Source: Streptomyces sp. NBC_01478 (lineage in GTDB: Bacteria; Actinomycetota; Actinomycetes; Streptomycetales; Streptomycetaceae). From it: DNA of 64,000 nucleotides. The notes below the pieces were generated by a model, which had not been told where the DNA came from, made no database searches, and worked only from the letters and a program-made list of their open reading frames with translations. Each line of letters begins with the position of its first letter. Position 1 is the first letter of the stretch. The DNA is taken from positions 11,079,501-11,143,500 of the forward strand of contig NZ_CP109444.1 of the NCBI RefSeq assembly GCF_036227225.1, written 5' to 3'. The position numbers were made by a program, and so were the translations under genes. Below, piece by piece: positions 8,574 to 19,402 of the stretch.

Positions 8574-9533
8574 TTGACCCCGGCACAGCTTCGGGCCTTC
8601 GCTGCGACCGTCCGCCTCGGTTCCGTGAAGGCCGCCGCGGCCGATCTCGCCGTGACCGAGTCGGCCGTGTCGATCCACATCGCGCATCTGCGCAGGGAAC
8701 TCGGCGACAAGCTCTTCGCCCGCACGGCCAACGGGCTCGCGTTCACGCCCGGCGGGCTGCGGCTGGCCAGCCGGGCCGCCGAGCTGCTGGGACTCCAGGA
8801 CCGCACGATCCTCGAAGTGAGACAGGCCGGCTCCGCCCGACGGTTGCTGCGCGTCGCCGCGTCGAGCCTGTTCGCCGAGCACGCGGCGCCCGGACTGATC
8901 GAACTGTTCGCCGGGCGCGCCGACGACCTCGACGTCGAACTGAGCGTGCACAGCCCGCAGAACTTCGCCTCCCTGCTGCTCAACCGCTCCGTCGACGCGG
9001 CGGTCGGGCCTCGCCCCGCCACCCTCGACGACGCGATGACCTGCACGCCCTTCCTCAACTACCAGGTCATCGCCGTCGTAGGACCCGACCATCCGCTCGC
9101 CACCGCGGCGAGTGCCGGTGCGGCCGAACTGCGCGGCCAGACCTGGTTGTTGGGGCCCTCGGCGGTCGGGCGGACGGGCATGGTGCCATCGGTGCTTCGT
9201 CGGCTGGGCATCCCCGAACACAACCAGCGGATCTTCCAGAGCCATGCCGCGTCCGTCGACGAGGCCAAGCGCGGCAAGGGAGTTGCTCTCGCGGTCGCCT
9301 TCGCCGTGACGAAGGACCTTGCCGAGGGTGACCTTCGCCAACTCGCCGGTCCCCAGCTTCCTGCCCGTGGCTCTTGGAATCTGCTCACTCTTCCCGATCG
9401 TGAAGCGGCGTCCACTGCCGCGGAGTTGCGGCGGTTTGTCACCACGCCGCGGGCTACGCAGGCGATGTTGCGTGGTGCGGGGGTTACGGCGGGGCGGTTT
9501 CGGCCGGCGATTCATGTGACGTTGTGGAGTTGA
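8574..9533 (+). CDS. LysR-family transcriptional regulator
   Basis: This 319-residue LTTR has an N-terminal winged helix-turn-helix (LRAFAATVRLGSVKAAAADLAVTESAVS...GLAFTPGGLRL) and a periplasmic-binding-like effector domain. A TTG at 8574, six bases after GGGAGG, gives the normal LTTR N-terminus; an in-frame ATG at 8541 is the alternative. The 3' end overlaps the convergent coxE gene by 50 bp. It may sense a small molecule and control the cox genes, but LTTRs usually act on divergent neighbours, so the link is only positional. Confidence 0.85.
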   Translation: MTPAQLRAFAATVRLGSVKAAAADLAVTESAVSIHIAHLRRELGDKLFARTANGLAFTPGGLRLASRAAELLGLQDRTILEVRQAGSARRLLRVAASSLFAEHAAPGLIELFAGRADDLDVELSVHSPQNFASLLLNRSVDAAVGPRPATLDDAMTCTPFLNYQVIAVVGPDHPLATAASAGAAELRGQTWLLGPSAVGRTGMVPSVLRRLGIPEHNQRIFQSHAASVDEAKRGKGVALAVAFAVTKDLAEGDLRQLAGPQLPARGSWNLLTLPDREAASTAAELRRFVTTPRATQAMLRGAGVTAGRFRPAIHVTLWS

Positions 9534-10842
9534 ATGCTCCGATGGGTCTGTAGTCGTTTTTCCGCGGGCCGGTGGGGGCTGGGCGCGCAGTTCCCACCGG
9601 CACTGGGAGGCGCGCTCCGCGCAGCCTCCCGAGCTTTGCGATCTCGGCCGGCACTTGTAGCAGTGCGCCGAAGCTGTCGGCCGGTAGGAGCAGGTCGATG
9701 TACGGCAGGGCCGCCGCCATCGTCGTCGTGCAGGGGGCGAAGCCGGGGGCTGCGGCTCGGGGGTTGAGCCAGATCACCGTGTGGGCGCGGCGGCGCAGCC
9801 TGGCCATGACCGTGGACAGTCGGTGCGGGGGATCGCCGTCCCAGCCGTCCGAGGCGATCAGTACGACCGCGCCGCGCAGGGCGCCGCCGTGGTGCGAGGC
9901 GAGGAGTGTGCCCAGGCAGTGGGCGATGCGGGTGCCGCCGAACCGGTCGGTGACCCGCTCGGTCGCCTCGTCGAACGCCTCCTGCGCCGAGTGGTGCGCG
10001 AGTACCGGTGTGAGCCGGGTCAACGACGTCGCGAACGCGAAGACCTCGGCACGGGACGTCAGTGCGAGGGCCCGCATCAGGTACAGGTATGCCACCGTCT
10101 GGGCCTGCATCGACCGGCTCACGTCACACAGCACCACGACCCGGCGCGGCCGGTCCACCGGCCCCGCCCGGACCAGGCGTACGGGCTCCCAGCCGGTGCG
10201 CCGGGCCTGCGCCAGCGTCTCCCGGACCGCCACCCGATGGCCGCCCGCCCGCACGGTGAGGCGACGGGTGCGGCGCACGGGCCACTCCCGCAGTCGCGCC
10301 TCCAGCCAGTGGCCGAGCAACTCGGCCTGTTCCGGGCTCAGTTCGCCGAACGGTGTGTCCACCTCGGCCGCCAGATCGCTCGGCAGGCGCTCGGGCATGG
10401 TGAGGACGTGGTCCGCACGGTGGTCGGCGGTGTCCACGGCGGGCGGCAGGGTGATCCACGGCAGACCCGAACCGCCGACGGGGTCACCGCCGCGGGGGTC
10501 GGCGCCCCCGGAGTCCTTGCCGCCGACCCCCGCCTCCTGCCCGTTGCGGCGCGCGTTCGGGTCGAGGGCGAGAACGGACTGTCCGAAGACCGCGTCGAAG
10601 ACCTGGTCGAAGCGGGCCAGTTCGGGATGGTCGCGTACGAGGGTGACGCGCGCCGTCCAGTACAGCGAGGTGCGCGTCACGGGCGGGGCCGCCGCGAGCG
10701 CGAGCACGAAGTCCCGGGCGGCGGTCGGACCCACCGGCACGCCGTGGTCCCTGAGCCGGGCGGCCAGTGCGGTGGCGAAGGCGGCCCGGTCGACGGCGGG
10801 CAGCAGCGGACCAGTCGGTGTCGTCGGACCAGTCGGCGTCAT
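9484..10842 (-). CDS. coxE: CoxE-like VWA-domain protein
   Basis: This 452-residue protein has a von Willebrand A-like C-terminal half with the MIDAS motif CDVSRSM and a later SDGWDGDPP, as in CoxE proteins, which bind metal and work with the CoxD ATPase in maturing the CO dehydrogenase active site. The N-terminus has a short PTGPTTPTGP repeat. ATG at 10842 overlaps the coxG stop (ATGA), so translation is coupled. It is the last gene of the cox operon, and its end overlaps the convergent lysR by 50 bp. Confidence 0.85.
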   Translation of the reverse strand: MTPTGPTTPTGPLLPAVDRAAFATALAARLRDHGVPVGPTAARDFVLALAAAPPVTRTSLYWTARVTLVRDHPELARFDQVFDAVFGQSVLALDPNARRNGQEAGVGGKDSGGADPRGGDPVGGSGLPWITLPPAVDTADHRADHVLTMPERLPSDLAAEVDTPFGELSPEQAELLGHWLEARLREWPVRRTRRLTVRAGGHRVAVRETLAQARRTGWEPVRLVRAGPVDRPRRVVVLCDVSRSMQAQTVAYLYLMRALALTSRAEVFAFATSLTRLTPVLAHHSAQEAFDEATERVTDRFGGTRIAHCLGTLLASHHGGALRGAVVLIASDGWDGDPPHRLSTVMARLRRRAHTVIWLNPRAAAPGFAPCTTTMAAALPYIDLLLPADSFGALLQVPAEIAKLGRLRGARLPVPVGTARPAPTGPRKNDYRPIGAFNSTTSHESPAETAPP

Positions 10843-11468
10843 CGGACCAGCAGATAGACCACCACTGCGATGACGACGGCCGCGACGACGACGGGGATCA
10901 GCCGCTTGTACACCGATGCGCCGGCCACACTCATCAGGTTCAGCGGCTCGGCCGCCGCCGGCTGTGCCACGGGTGCCGGAACCGTCTCCGGCACCTGCTC
11001 CGCCTCCGCCTCCGGTTGGTCCTGCGTCGCCAGCAACTGCGTCTCCACGTTCGCCACGAACTGCGCGAACAGCTTCTCCGAGATCTCCTGGATCATGCCG
11101 CTGCCGAACTGGGCGAGCCTGCCGCTGATGTTGAGGTCCGTGCTGACCGTCACGACCGTGCCCGCGCCCTCGCCGCGCAGCCGGGCGTCGACCGTCGCGG
11201 AGGCGTTGCCACCCCCGCGCATGTCCTTGCCGGCCGCGCTGATCACGGCGTGGTGGGCACTCTCGTCCCGTTCCACGAAGCGCGCCGTTCCCGTGAACTG
11301 GCTGATCATGGGCCCGACTTTGACCTTGACCTTGCCCCGGTGGACATCGCCGTCGACGCCGGTGAGTTCGGCGCCGGGCATGCACGGGGCGAGGGCCTCC
11401 AGATCGGTGAGCGCCTGCCAGGCCCGCTCGACCGGCACACCGACGCTGAACTCGTTGTCGATCTTCAT
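10839..11468 (-). CDS. coxG: CoxG-like SRPBCC protein with C-terminal membrane anchor
   Basis: This 209-residue protein has a START/SRPBCC lipid-binding fold of the CoxG type at residues 1-145 (EFSVGVPVERAWQALTDLEALAPCMPGAEL, typical of the family). A Pro/Glu/Ala-rich spacer and a single hydrophobic C-terminal helix (about 190-208) follow. CoxG recruits CO dehydrogenase to the membrane so electrons reach the respiratory chain. The gene overlaps the end of the coxD-like gene by four bases (ATGA) and coxE by four bases. Confidence 0.88.
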   Translation of the reverse strand: MKIDNEFSVGVPVERAWQALTDLEALAPCMPGAELTGVDGDVHRGKVKVKVGPMISQFTGTARFVERDESAHHAVISAAGKDMRGGGNASATVDARLRGEGAGTVVTVSTDLNISGRLAQFGSGMIQEISEKLFAQFVANVETQLLATQDQPEAEAEQVPETVPAPVAQPAAAEPLNLMSVAGASVYKRLIPVVVAAVVIAVVVYLLVR

Positions 11469-12358
11469 GGTCTCCTCGCTTCTTCGGGATAGCCGAGCGT
11501 GTCGAGGGCCCCGACGACGGCGATGCGGTCGTCCGGACTCTTGGCGACCGTGCTGAGCGTGCGGACGATGTCGTCGCGGGCCAGCCGCGCGACCCGCAGC
11601 GCCGCGAGGGCGGAGACCCAGTCGATGGCCTCCGCCATGCCGGGCGCCTTGTCGAGGTCCAACTCCCGCACCCGGCCGATGAATTCGGTCGTGGACGCGA
11701 TCAGCGGCTCGTTCGCGGCCGGTACCGTGCGGCGCAGGATCTCCGCCGTGCGTTCGGGCGTCGGGAAGTCGATCCAGTGGTAGAGGCAGCGCCTGCGCAG
11801 CGCGTCGTGGAGTTCCCGGCTGCGGTTCGACGTGAGCACCACGACGGGCGGTCGTACGGCGGTGAAGGTGCCCAACTCCGGGACGCTGATGGACCGTTCG
11901 CCCAGGAACTCGAAGAGCAGCGCCTCGAACTCGTCGTCGGCCCGGTCGATCTCGTCGATCAACAGCACGGGCGGCAGCGGGCCTTGATGGCGCACCGCCC
12001 GCAACAGGGGCCGGTCGAGCAGGAATTCCGCGCTGAACAGATCGGCGTCGGACAGCTCTCGCCCGTGCGCCTCGGTGAGCCGGACGGCGAGCAGTTGGCG
12101 CTGGTAGTTCCGCTCGTACAGCGCCTCGCCCGCCGTCAGCCCCTCGTAGCACTGGAGCCGGATCAGCGGGGTGTCCAGGGCCTTGGCGAGAGCCTTGGCG
12201 GCGCTGGTCTTGCCCACGCCGGGCTCGCCCTCCAGCAGCAGCGGCCGGTCGAGCAGGGTGGCGAGGAGGAGGGCGGTCGCCGTGCCGTCGTCGACGAGGT
12301 GGCCGACCTCGTCGAGCCGCCGCCGTACGTCGTCGGCATCCGTGAAGAGTTCGCTCAC
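11465..12358 (-). CDS. coxD: MoxR-type AAA+ ATPase CoxD
   Basis: This 297-residue AAA+ ATPase has Walker A GEPGVGKTS, Walker B VLLIDEIDRAD, sensor 1 LTSNRSRELHDALRRRC and an arginine-finger region. CoxD ATPases act as unfoldases or chaperones that, with CoxE, help insert sulfur and copper into the CoxL molybdenum centre. The gene overlaps the xdhC/coxI stop by four bases and coxG by four bases, so it sits inside a tightly coupled maturation block. Confidence 0.9.
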   Translation of the reverse strand: MSELFTDADDVRRRLDEVGHLVDDGTATALLLATLLDRPLLLEGEPGVGKTSAAKALAKALDTPLIRLQCYEGLTAGEALYERNYQRQLLAVRLTEAHGRELSDADLFSAEFLLDRPLLRAVRHQGPLPPVLLIDEIDRADDEFEALLFEFLGERSISVPELGTFTAVRPPVVVLTSNRSRELHDALRRRCLYHWIDFPTPERTAEILRRTVPAANEPLIASTTEFIGRVRELDLDKAPGMAEAIDWVSALAALRVARLARDDIVRTLSTVAKSPDDRIAVVGALDTLGYPEEARRP

Positions 12359-13236
12359 CCGGTGGCCCGCCCACCCGCGGACCAGCGGTCCCGGCAGCCC
12401 GTCCCGCAGAACCAGAACTCACCCTCGCCGGTGGTGAGATGGGGTGTCTCGGGGCTCACGGTCACGGTCATGCCGCACACCGGGTCCACGGCCTGGGAAG
12501 GGCGCTCGGGCACGGGGGCCTTGGCCGCGTGGACGACTCGCACCACGTCCGCGAGGATCGACAGCGCGATCTCCGGTGGTGTACGAGCGCCGATGTCCAG
12601 CCCGGCGGGAGCCTGGACGCGGGCCCGTTCCGCCTCCGTCAGGCCGAGTTCGTCGAGCAGGGCGGCGGCACGGCGGTGGCTGGCGACCAGGGCGATGTGC
12701 CCGACACCCGCGTCGAGGGCGGCGCGCAGGGACTCCGCGTCGCCCCGGCCCTGTCCGGCGACGATCACCGCCGCCGTGTACTCGGAGGGCGGACCATCGG
12801 GCAGTGAGCGGGCCGTGGCGTAGCCCAGCAGAGCGGCGAAGGCTACGCAGGCCTCCGCGACAGGGGTGGTCCCGACGACCTCGATCAGCGGCGGCGGCAG
12901 CACCGGCTCCAGGAAAATCTCCAACGCGCCGCCGGACAGGCAGGGGTTGATGACGACCCGCGCCCCGGGCGTCTCGGGGAACTCGGCGTCCCCCTGCGGC
13001 AGCACGCGCAGCAGCAGCGGTCCGCCGTCGTGCAGGGCGCCCAGCGCGGCCGTACGGACGGAGCCCTCCGCGCACTGGCCGCCGACGAAGCCGTCGATGG
13101 TGCCGTCGCCGTGGACGATGGCCTCGTCGCCCGGGTGCGCCGAGGCGGGTGCCTGGGCGCGGACCACGCGCGCGTGGACGAACGGCACGCGCCGCTCGGT
13201 GAGTTCGAGCGCGCGGGCACTCAACTTGCCGGTCAT
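12355..13236 (-). CDS. XdhC/CoxI-family maturation factor with C-terminal YHS-like domain
   Basis: This 293-residue protein has an N-terminal XdhC_CoxI domain (DEAIVHGDGTIDGFVGGQCAEGSV), a Rossmann-like XdhC_C domain (VIVAGQGRGDAESLRAAL...DIGARTPPEIALSILADVV), and an added C-terminal segment VDPVCGMTV...FWFCGTGCRDRW that reads as a metal-binding YHS/TRASH module. XdhC proteins bind and sulfurate the molybdenum cofactor for xanthine-dehydrogenase-family enzymes. ATG at 13236 is chosen with AAGG eight bases upstream; GTG 13245 and an opening at 13287 are alternatives. It lies directly behind coxL. Confidence 0.85.
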   Translation of the reverse strand: MTGKLSARALELTERRVPFVHARVVRAQAPASAHPGDEAIVHGDGTIDGFVGGQCAEGSVRTAALGALHDGGPLLLRVLPQGDAEFPETPGARVVINPCLSGGALEIFLEPVLPPPLIEVVGTTPVAEACVAFAALLGYATARSLPDGPPSEYTAAVIVAGQGRGDAESLRAALDAGVGHIALVASHRRAAALLDELGLTEAERARVQAPAGLDIGARTPPEIALSILADVVRVVHAAKAPVPERPSQAVDPVCGMTVTVSPETPHLTTGEGEFWFCGTGCRDRWSAGGRATG

Positions 13237-13247
13237 CACAGCCACCT

Positions 13248-15640
<2,393 letters not shown>

Positions 15641-15644
<4 letters not shown>

Positions 15645-16168
15645 GAGGCGCTCCCCGAAGCCGAAGCCGAAGCCGAAGTGGCCTGTGTTTCCAGGGAGGT
15701 TCGGGTCCCGGCCTCCTCGGCCGCCGCCCACCGGACGGAACGGACGATGGTCGCGTAACCGGTGCAGCGGCAGATCTGCCCGGAGATCGCCTCCCGGATC
15801 TCCGTGTCGGAGGGGTCGGGGTTGCGGTCCAGCAGCGCACGCGCGGTCATCATCATGCCGGGGGTGCAGAAGCCGCACTGGAGGCCGTGGCACTCGACGA
15901 ACCCGCGCTGTACCGGGTCGAGTTCACCGTTCTGCTCGAGTCCCTCCACGGTGCGCACCTCGTGCCCGCCCGCCATCGCGGCCAGCACGGTGCAGGACTT
16001 GACCGGTTCGCCGTCCAACCACACCACGCACGTACCGCAGTTGCTGGTGTCGCACCCCCAGTGGGTGCCGGTCAGCCGGAGGTGGTCGCGCAGGAAATGG
16101 ACCAGCAGCAGCCGCCCCTCGATCTCCCGGGTGACCTCTTCGCCGTTGACCGTCATGCTGACCTGCAC
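15641..16168 (-). CDS. coxS: CO dehydrogenase small [2Fe-2S] subunit CoxS
   Basis: This 175-residue iron-sulfur subunit has the plant-ferredoxin cluster motif GCDTSNCGTCVVWLDG...SC and the second cluster motif HGLQCGFCTPGMMM...GQICRCTGY. Both are standard for this family. It carries electrons from the Mo centre to the FAD in CoxM. GTG at 16168 lies seven bases after AGGAGG, which is formed by the last codons of coxM. The C-terminus has an unusual alternating Ala-Ser tail encoded by a hexanucleotide repeat. Confidence 0.92.
15655..15678. repeat. Hexanucleotide repeat (CCGAAG)x4 in the coxS 3' end
   Basis: Four perfect copies of CCGAAG encode the Ser-Ala repeats at the CoxS C-terminus, 11 bases before the coxL start codon. 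A unit of six keeps the frame, so slippage would change tail length only. Confidence 0.85.
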
Positions 16169-16170
16169 GA

Positions 16171-17052
16171 TCACACCTCCTGTCCGTCGATGCGGGCCAC
16201 CGACCGGCGCAGCACGCGCACGGTCAACTCCCGTGCCAGATGGCGTTTGTACTCGGCGCTGCCGCGCCGGTCGGTCACGGGGGAGCAGGACTCGGCGGCG
16301 ATGTCCCCGGCCTGTCCGTAGAGTTCCTCGGTCGGGCGCCGGCCGCGCAGGGCGTCGGCGATGCCGGGGATGCCGGCCGTGTTGGGTCCCACGGCGGCGA
16401 GCCCCACCCGGGCGTCGGCGATCAGTCCGTCGCCGTCCAGCCACACGGCGGCACCGGCCGAGACCACCGCCCAGTCACCGGCCCGGCGTTCGACCTTCTC
16501 GTATGCGCTGGACCCGTTCGGGCGCACCGGGAAGCGGACCTCGGTGAGGATCTCGGCGTCGCCCACGGCGGTCTCGTACGGGCCGCGGTGGAAGTCCTCC
16601 ATGGACACCACCCGTTGGCCGTCCACGCCCTGGATCACGCAACTGGCGTCGAGCGTCGTACAGACCGCGGAGAGGTCCTCGGACGGGTCGGCCTGGCACA
16701 GGGAGCCGCCGAGCGTGCCCCGGTTGCGCACCACGGGGTCGGCGATGACGCGCTCGGCGTCACGGAACACCGGGAAGGCGGCGGCCAGTTCGTCCGACTC
16801 CAGCAGCTCGCGGTGCCGGGTCATCGCGCCGATGCGGATCAGCCCGGGCTCGACCCGGACGTAACCCAGTTCGTCGTGCAGGTCGTTGATGTCGATCAGG
16901 TACTCGAAGTTGGCCAGCCGCAACTTCATCATCGGGATCAGACTGTGCCCGCCGGCCACCAGCCGTGCCGTGTCGCCCAGTTGGTCGAGGAGCGCGACCG
17001 CCTCACCCACGCTGCCGACCCGCTGGTACTCGAACGGAGCGGGAACCTGCAT
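16171..17052 (-). CDS. coxM: CO dehydrogenase FAD-binding subunit CoxM
   Basis: This 293-residue FAD subunit is the first gene of the cox operon. The FAD-binding loops AGGHSLIPMMKLRLA (near residue 33) and VRNRGTLGGSLCQADPSEDL (near 108) are those of the xanthine dehydrogenase/CODH medium subunit family. It passes electrons from CoxS to the quinone pool. ATG at 17052 follows GGGGGA. The stop overlaps the region that supplies the coxS ribosome site. Confidence 0.92.
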   Translation of the reverse strand: MQVPAPFEYQRVGSVGEAVALLDQLGDTARLVAGGHSLIPMMKLRLANFEYLIDINDLHDELGYVRVEPGLIRIGAMTRHRELLESDELAAAFPVFRDAERVIADPVVRNRGTLGGSLCQADPSEDLSAVCTTLDASCVIQGVDGQRVVSMEDFHRGPYETAVGDAEILTEVRFPVRPNGSSAYEKVERRAGDWAVVSAGAAVWLDGDGLIADARVGLAAVGPNTAGIPGIADALRGRRPTEELYGQAGDIAAESCSPVTDRRGSAEYKRHLARELTVRVLRRSVARIDGQEV

Positions 17053-17105
17053 ACCGCAATCCCCCTGTCCTGCACGGCAGTTGGCCGGTCGGCCGGGTGC
17101 CGTGT

Positions 17106-17162
17106 CCGGGCCTCATTGGGCGCCCGGCGGACAGGGGTGTCAACGGCTGGTTAACCGTTCAC
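17106..17162 (-). promoter_or_regulatory. Candidate cox operon promoter and operator
   Basis: On the minus strand a perfect TTGACA (-35) lies at 17143-17138. No good TANNNT follows at 17-19 bp (CCAATGA is the nearest). Just upstream are the 8-bp palindrome GGTTAACC (17149-17156) and flanking AACGG/CCGTT arms (17142-17159), which could be an operator. The dyp stop codon is only a few bases away. Confidence 0.35.
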
Positions 17163-18161
17163 TTAAGTTGCCTGTCCCGGGGAAGCGGGCACGTCGTCGA
17201 GGAAGTCCGCGGAGGGGACGAAGAAGAGACTCCCGGTGACGGCCGTGGAGAAGTCCAGGATGCGGTCGTGGGACGCGGAGTCGGTGCCCAGGAACATGTT
17301 GCGCAGCATCTGCTCGGTGACCGAGGGCGTGCGGGCGTACCCGATGAAGTAGGTGCCGAACTCGCCCTGTGCCGCGCTGCCGAACGGCATGTTGTCGCGC
17401 AGGATCTTCCGTTCGGTGCCGTCCGGGCCCGTGATGACGTTGAGCGCGATGTGCGAGTCGGCCGGTTTGACGTCGTCGTCCATCTCCATGTTGGTCAACT
17501 TCGAGCGTCCGACGGCCCGTTCCTGCTGCTCCACCGTCAACGCGTTCCAGGCCGCCATGTCGTGGACGTACTTCTGCACGATCACATAGCTGCCGCCCGC
17601 GAACTCCGGGTCCTCGCCGCCGACCACCACCGCCTGGCGGGCAACGTCCCCGACGGGGTTCTCGGTGCCGTCGACGAAGCCCAGCAGATCGCGCACGTCG
17701 AAGTACTGGAACCCGGACACCTCGTCGCGCACGACGACCGCGCCGCCCAGCCGGCCCATGATCTCGGTGACCAACTCGAAGCACAGGTCGGCCCGTACGG
17801 CCTTGATGTGGAACAGCAGGTCGCCCGGGGTGGAGACGGCGGTGTGGCGGTCGCCGGTGAGTTCGCGGAACGGGTGCAGCTCGGCGGGGCGCGGACCGTC
17901 GAACAGGCGGTCCCACGCCTGAGATCCGACACCGGTCACGCAACTGAGCCGCCCGTCCGGCGCGCGGAACCCGATGGAACGGATCAACCCGCCCAGATCG
18001 CCGAGGAGTTGGCGGACCGTCTCCTCGCCGCCCGGCTCCACGGTGACGACGAGGAAGGTCGCGCTGGGAGTCAGGGACTCCAGCACCGCCTGCGTGGTTG
18101 GAACGGTCCCCTCGCCGCCGACGGTGCCGTCCGTGCTCTCCACCGAGCCGTCAACTGTCAT
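17163..18161 (-). CDS. Dye-decolourising (Dyp-type) heme peroxidase
   Basis: This protein of about 332 residues has the Dyp GXXDG signature as GFVDGTENP, with the catalytic Asp. A C-terminal segment, SHIALN, probably carries the proximal heme His. The length fits cytoplasmic B/P-class Dyps, and no Tat signal is present. It oxidises phenolic or dye substrates with H2O2. ATG 18161 (GGAG upstream) and GTG 18170 are both possible starts. The gene lies between the aldo/keto reductase and the cox operon on the same strand but with its own spacing. Confidence 0.9.
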   Translation of the reverse strand: MTVDGSVESTDGTVGGEGTVPTTQAVLESLTPSATFLVVTVEPGGEETVRQLLGDLGGLIRSIGFRAPDGRLSCVTGVGSQAWDRLFDGPRPAELHPFRELTGDRHTAVSTPGDLLFHIKAVRADLCFELVTEIMGRLGGAVVVRDEVSGFQYFDVRDLLGFVDGTENPVGDVARQAVVVGGEDPEFAGGSYVIVQKYVHDMAAWNALTVEQQERAVGRSKLTNMEMDDDVKPADSHIALNVITGPDGTERKILRDNMPFGSAAQGEFGTYFIGYARTPSVTEQMLRNMFLGTDSASHDRILDFSTAVTGSLFFVPSADFLDDVPASPGQAT

Positions 18162-18213
18162 GTACTCCACGCCTCCGCTGCGTTCTCCGAGGCGCCCGGC
18201 GGCACCTCGGAAC

Positions 18214-19257
18214 TCAGCCGAGTTTCCCAGTCCGCGCGTCCTGCCACAGATCCACCCCGCCGTCGACGGCGTACGAGTCGATCTCGGCCAGCTCCTCGGC
18301 GCTGAAGTCGAGGTTGTCCAGCGCGGCCACGTTCTGTTCGAGCTGTTCCGTGCGGGACGCGCCGATGACGAGCGAGGTGACCCGCTCGTCGCGCAGCGCC
18401 CAGGCGAGCGCCATCTGCGCCAGGGTCTGACCGCGCTTGGCCGCGATGTCGTCGAGCGCGCGCAGCCGCCGCACCATGTCCTCGGTCAGCCAGCCCGCGT
18501 CGAACGACGTGCCCTGCGCGGCCCGCGACCCCTCCGGGATCCCGTCCAGGTACCGCCCGGTCAGCAGCCCCTGCGCCAGCGCCGTGAAGCCGATGACCCC
18601 GAAGCCCTCGTCCCGCGCGGCGTCGAGCAGCCCGTCGTGCTCGATCCACCGGTTGAGCATGCTGTACGACGGCTGGTGGATGAGCAGCGGCGTGCCCAGC
18701 TCACGCAGGATCGCGGCGGCCTCGCGGGAGCGCTCGGCGTCGTAGGAGGAGATGCCGACGTACAGCGCCTTGCCCTGGCGGACGGCGGTGTCCAGCGCGC
18801 CCATGGTCTCCTCGAGCGGGGTGCCGGCGTCGAGGCGGTGGGAGTAGAAGATGTCCACGTAGTCGAGGCCGGTGCGTTTGAGGGACTGGTCGAGCGAGGC
18901 CAGGACGTACTTGCGGGAGCCGCCGCCCTGGCCGTAGGGGCCGGGCCACATGTCCCAGCCGGCCTTGGTGGAGACGACCAACTCGTCCCGGTACGGCGCG
19001 AGGTCCTGCTTCAGCAGCCGGCCGAAGTTGGACTCGGCGGCGCCGTAGGGCGGGCCGTAGTTGTTCGCCAGGTCGTGGTGGGTGATGCCGAGGTCGAAGG
19101 CGCGCAGCGCGATCTCGCGCTGCGTCTCGAACGGGCGGTCGTCACCGAAGTTGTGCCAGTAGCCCAGCGAGAGCAGGGGAAGGTCGAGCCCCGAGCGGCC
19201 CGTGCGGCGGTAGCGCATCGTGCTGTCGTAGCGCCCCGGATCTGCGATGTGGTTCAC
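18214..19257 (-). CDS. Aldo/keto reductase (glyceraldehyde-3-phosphate reductase-like)
   Basis: This protein of about 347 residues is a TIM-barrel NADPH-dependent reductase of the YghZ/GPR group. RYRRTGRSGLDLPLLSLG, HHDLANNYGPPYGAAE (catalytic Asp/Tyr), VSTKAG (Lys) and FYSHRLD (His) are visible, and GASRTEQLEQN is the C-terminal NADP site. GTG 19257 is chosen because the ADPGRYDS leader is conserved in this subfamily; ATG 19218 is the alternative. The gene is divergent from the LLM oxidoreductase, and the shared intergenic region holds one of the five 19-bp palindromes. Confidence 0.85.
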   Translation of the reverse strand: MNHIADPGRYDSTMRYRRTGRSGLDLPLLSLGYWHNFGDDRPFETQREIALRAFDLGITHHDLANNYGPPYGAAESNFGRLLKQDLAPYRDELVVSTKAGWDMWPGPYGQGGGSRKYVLASLDQSLKRTGLDYVDIFYSHRLDAGTPLEETMGALDTAVRQGKALYVGISSYDAERSREAAAILRELGTPLLIHQPSYSMLNRWIEHDGLLDAARDEGFGVIGFTALAQGLLTGRYLDGIPEGSRAAQGTSFDAGWLTEDMVRRLRALDDIAAKRGQTLAQMALAWALRDERVTSLVIGASRTEQLEQNVAALDNLDFSAEELAEIDSYAVDGGVDLWQDARTGKLG

Positions 19258-19341
19258 CGCGCCCACTCTGCCCGCGCTCGCTGCGCGCGTCCAACCGATC
19301 CCCGTCATCGGATTCAGCAGCGCCGACGCATAATCCGGCGG

Positions 19342-19360
19342 CGGATCGCTGAGCGGACCG
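19342..19360. promoter_or_regulatory. 19-bp palindrome O1 (candidate catabolic operator)
   Basis: CGGATCGC-TGA-GCGGACCG matches the pattern CGGTCCGC-TCA-GCGGACCG found at four other promoters in this window. It lies 42 bp before the LLM start and 84 bp before the aldo/keto reductase start. Confidence 0.5.
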
Positions 19361-19402
19361 CTGCTGTTCGACGGCCCCTCGTTCGTCCCTAGGGTCCTTT
19401 TC

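Noticed and set aside
9484..11385. Extended CoxE ORF starting at 11385
   Set aside because: The upstream part is antisense-frame shadow over coxG. The ATG at 10842 overlaps the coxG stop, as in the rest of the operon.
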